A stretch of 64,000 nucleotides of DNA from Ignavibacteriae bacterium HGW-Ignavibacteriae-2 (GTDB lineage: Bacteria; Bacteroidota; Ignavibacteria; Ignavibacteriales; Melioribacteraceae): contig PGYT01000001.1 in NCBI GenBank assembly GCA_002839805.1, positions 64,770-128,769 on the forward strand, read 5' to 3'. The translations under genes and the position numbers were made by a program. Shown one piece after another: positions 63,569 to 64,000 of the stretch (position 1 is the first letter of the stretch; each line of letters begins with the position of its first letter). The notes under the pieces are model-generated. The model was not told where the DNA came from. It made no database searches and worked only from the letters and a program-made list of their open reading frames with translations.

Positions 63569-64000
63569 CTAAGCCAAAGCATTTTCATGCCCGGAGTCTT
63601 TTACAAATAAGCATGATGATATTATAGTTTCGGGAGTTGAACGCATAAAATTAAAATTTATATTTTCTCCCAACCCAAAAATATTTATATCAGCTTTTGG
63701 AGCATTTTTGATAGCGTCATTAAATGGCCCCTTTAACACATGGAATTCGGTATATGAAGGTAATCGTGTTCTATCGCTCAATTTATTTAAAAATTTGTGA
63801 AGTCTTATCTCATCAGTTTTGTCATTTGCTACAGTAACTAAATTAATTTTTCCTCCCCAGTTCATTTGAAGCTGTAAAGCGATAAGAATCGCTAGATGCC
63901 AGTTGGGGCTTCTATCTCTAAGCCAAAGGTTAATATCTTTTTGCATTCCAAATGCCATTCTGGAATGTTGTCTGAGCAAAAGAAGCCCAAGTTGATTTCG
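63569..64000 (-). CDS. C-terminal end of SLC12-type (Na-K-Cl cotransporter/amino acid permease) transporter, cut by window edge
   Basis: The frame is open to base 64000, so the 5' part lies to the right of the window; only about 143 residues are visible. The segment LLLLRQHSRMAFGMQKDINL, then WLRDRSPNWHLAILIALQLQ, matches the soluble C-terminal domain of bacterial SLC12-type permeases, which follows twelve membrane helices. The end carries a USP-like alternating fold (INLVTVAND, ADINIFGLG, CLFVKDSGHENALA). Ion and substrate specificity cannot be judged from this part. Confidence 0.8.
   Translation of the reverse strand, partial: RNQLGLLLLRQHSRMAFGMQKDINLWLRDRSPNWHLAILIALQLQMNWGGKINLVTVANDKTDEIRLHKFLNKLSDRTRLPSYTEFHVLKGPFNDAIKNAPKADINIFGLGENINFNFMRSTPETIISSCLFVKDSGHENALA

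Overview
The window is AT-rich (A/T-heavy codons throughout) and reads as a chromosome segment of a member of the Ignavibacteria or a close relative in the Bacteroidota/Chlorobi group. Three secreted proteins end in the type IX secretion sorting domain that opens with an N-[YF]-PNPFNP motif (11448-12836, 42446-43150, 60955-63486). Several putative promoters fit the Bacteroidetes TAnnTTTG element. The genome is rich in multihaem cytochromes and uses the Ccm haem-attachment route. No tRNA, rRNA, CRISPR array, insertion sequence or phage gene was seen.

Layout. 1-3.6 kb: a truncated sugar-nucleotide epimerase, a deoxyhypusine-synthase homologue and a PaaE-type flavin/2Fe-2S reductase. 3.7-10.8 kb, minus strand: an apparent single operon. 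In transcription order it encodes a Tat-exported four-cluster ferredoxin subunit, a NrfD-type quinone membrane subunit, a 13-haem cytochrome, a haem-binding sensor kinase with a zinc-ribbon insert in its ATPase domain, and two response regulators whose output is a GcvH-like domain lacking the lipoyl lysine. 11.4-14.9 kb, minus: a C25 (gingipain-like) peptidase, a thioredoxin-like protein, a DUF169 protein and a DUF3365 haem protein. 15.1-20.3 kb: a four-domain aromatic-pathway fusion (chorismate mutase, prephenate dehydratase, ACT, DAHP synthase), a small barrel protein, a clearly broken YciI-like gene, and a secreted CBM48-glycoside hydrolase. 20.4-25 kb, minus: a barrel protein, then a sensor kinase - OmpR regulator - TSUP permease operon, and an unknown membrane-anchored protein. 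25.3-36.7 kb: a large Asp-box (BNR) exported protein, DUF1801, a BvgS-like sensor kinase, an unknown membrane protein, a 0.9-kb gene-poor stretch, then a RsbW-like ATPase, a Sel1-repeat protein and a SpoIIE-type phosphatase.

36.9-42.3 kb, plus: an octahaem hydroxylamine-oxidoreductase-like cytochrome followed by ccmC, a tiny ccmD-like gene, ccmE (Cys-type, CxxxY) and ccmF. 42.4-47.8 kb: a haem/calcium-loop/T9SS protein, an Xaa-Pro aminopeptidase and a 947-residue FAD/Fe-S D-lactate-dehydrogenase-type protein. 47.8-54.2 kb, minus: a SUF iron-sulfur assembly operon sufB-sufC-sufD-sufS-sufT-like, then a bacilliredoxin-like protein and a Rrf2 regulator. 54.3-57.5 kb, minus: rlmB-like methyltransferase, an unknown, hisS and a PTS IIA domain protein. 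57.6-64 kb: a large Rossmann-fold protein, an exported C1 peptidase, a DUF3160 T9SS cargo, and the C-terminal end of an SLC12-type transporter cut by the window edge.

The strongest candidate for an undescribed system is the 3.7-10.8 kb operon. A periplasm-to-quinone electron-transfer complex is encoded with a kinase that should itself carry haem outside the membrane, and with two regulators that have no DNA-binding domain. One of those regulators is membrane-anchored. I infer that phosphorylation acts on a protein target, perhaps the redox complex itself, rather than on transcription. The haem-protein clusters, the Ccm genes and the SUF operon together point to a metabolism that depends on haem and Fe-S electron transfer.
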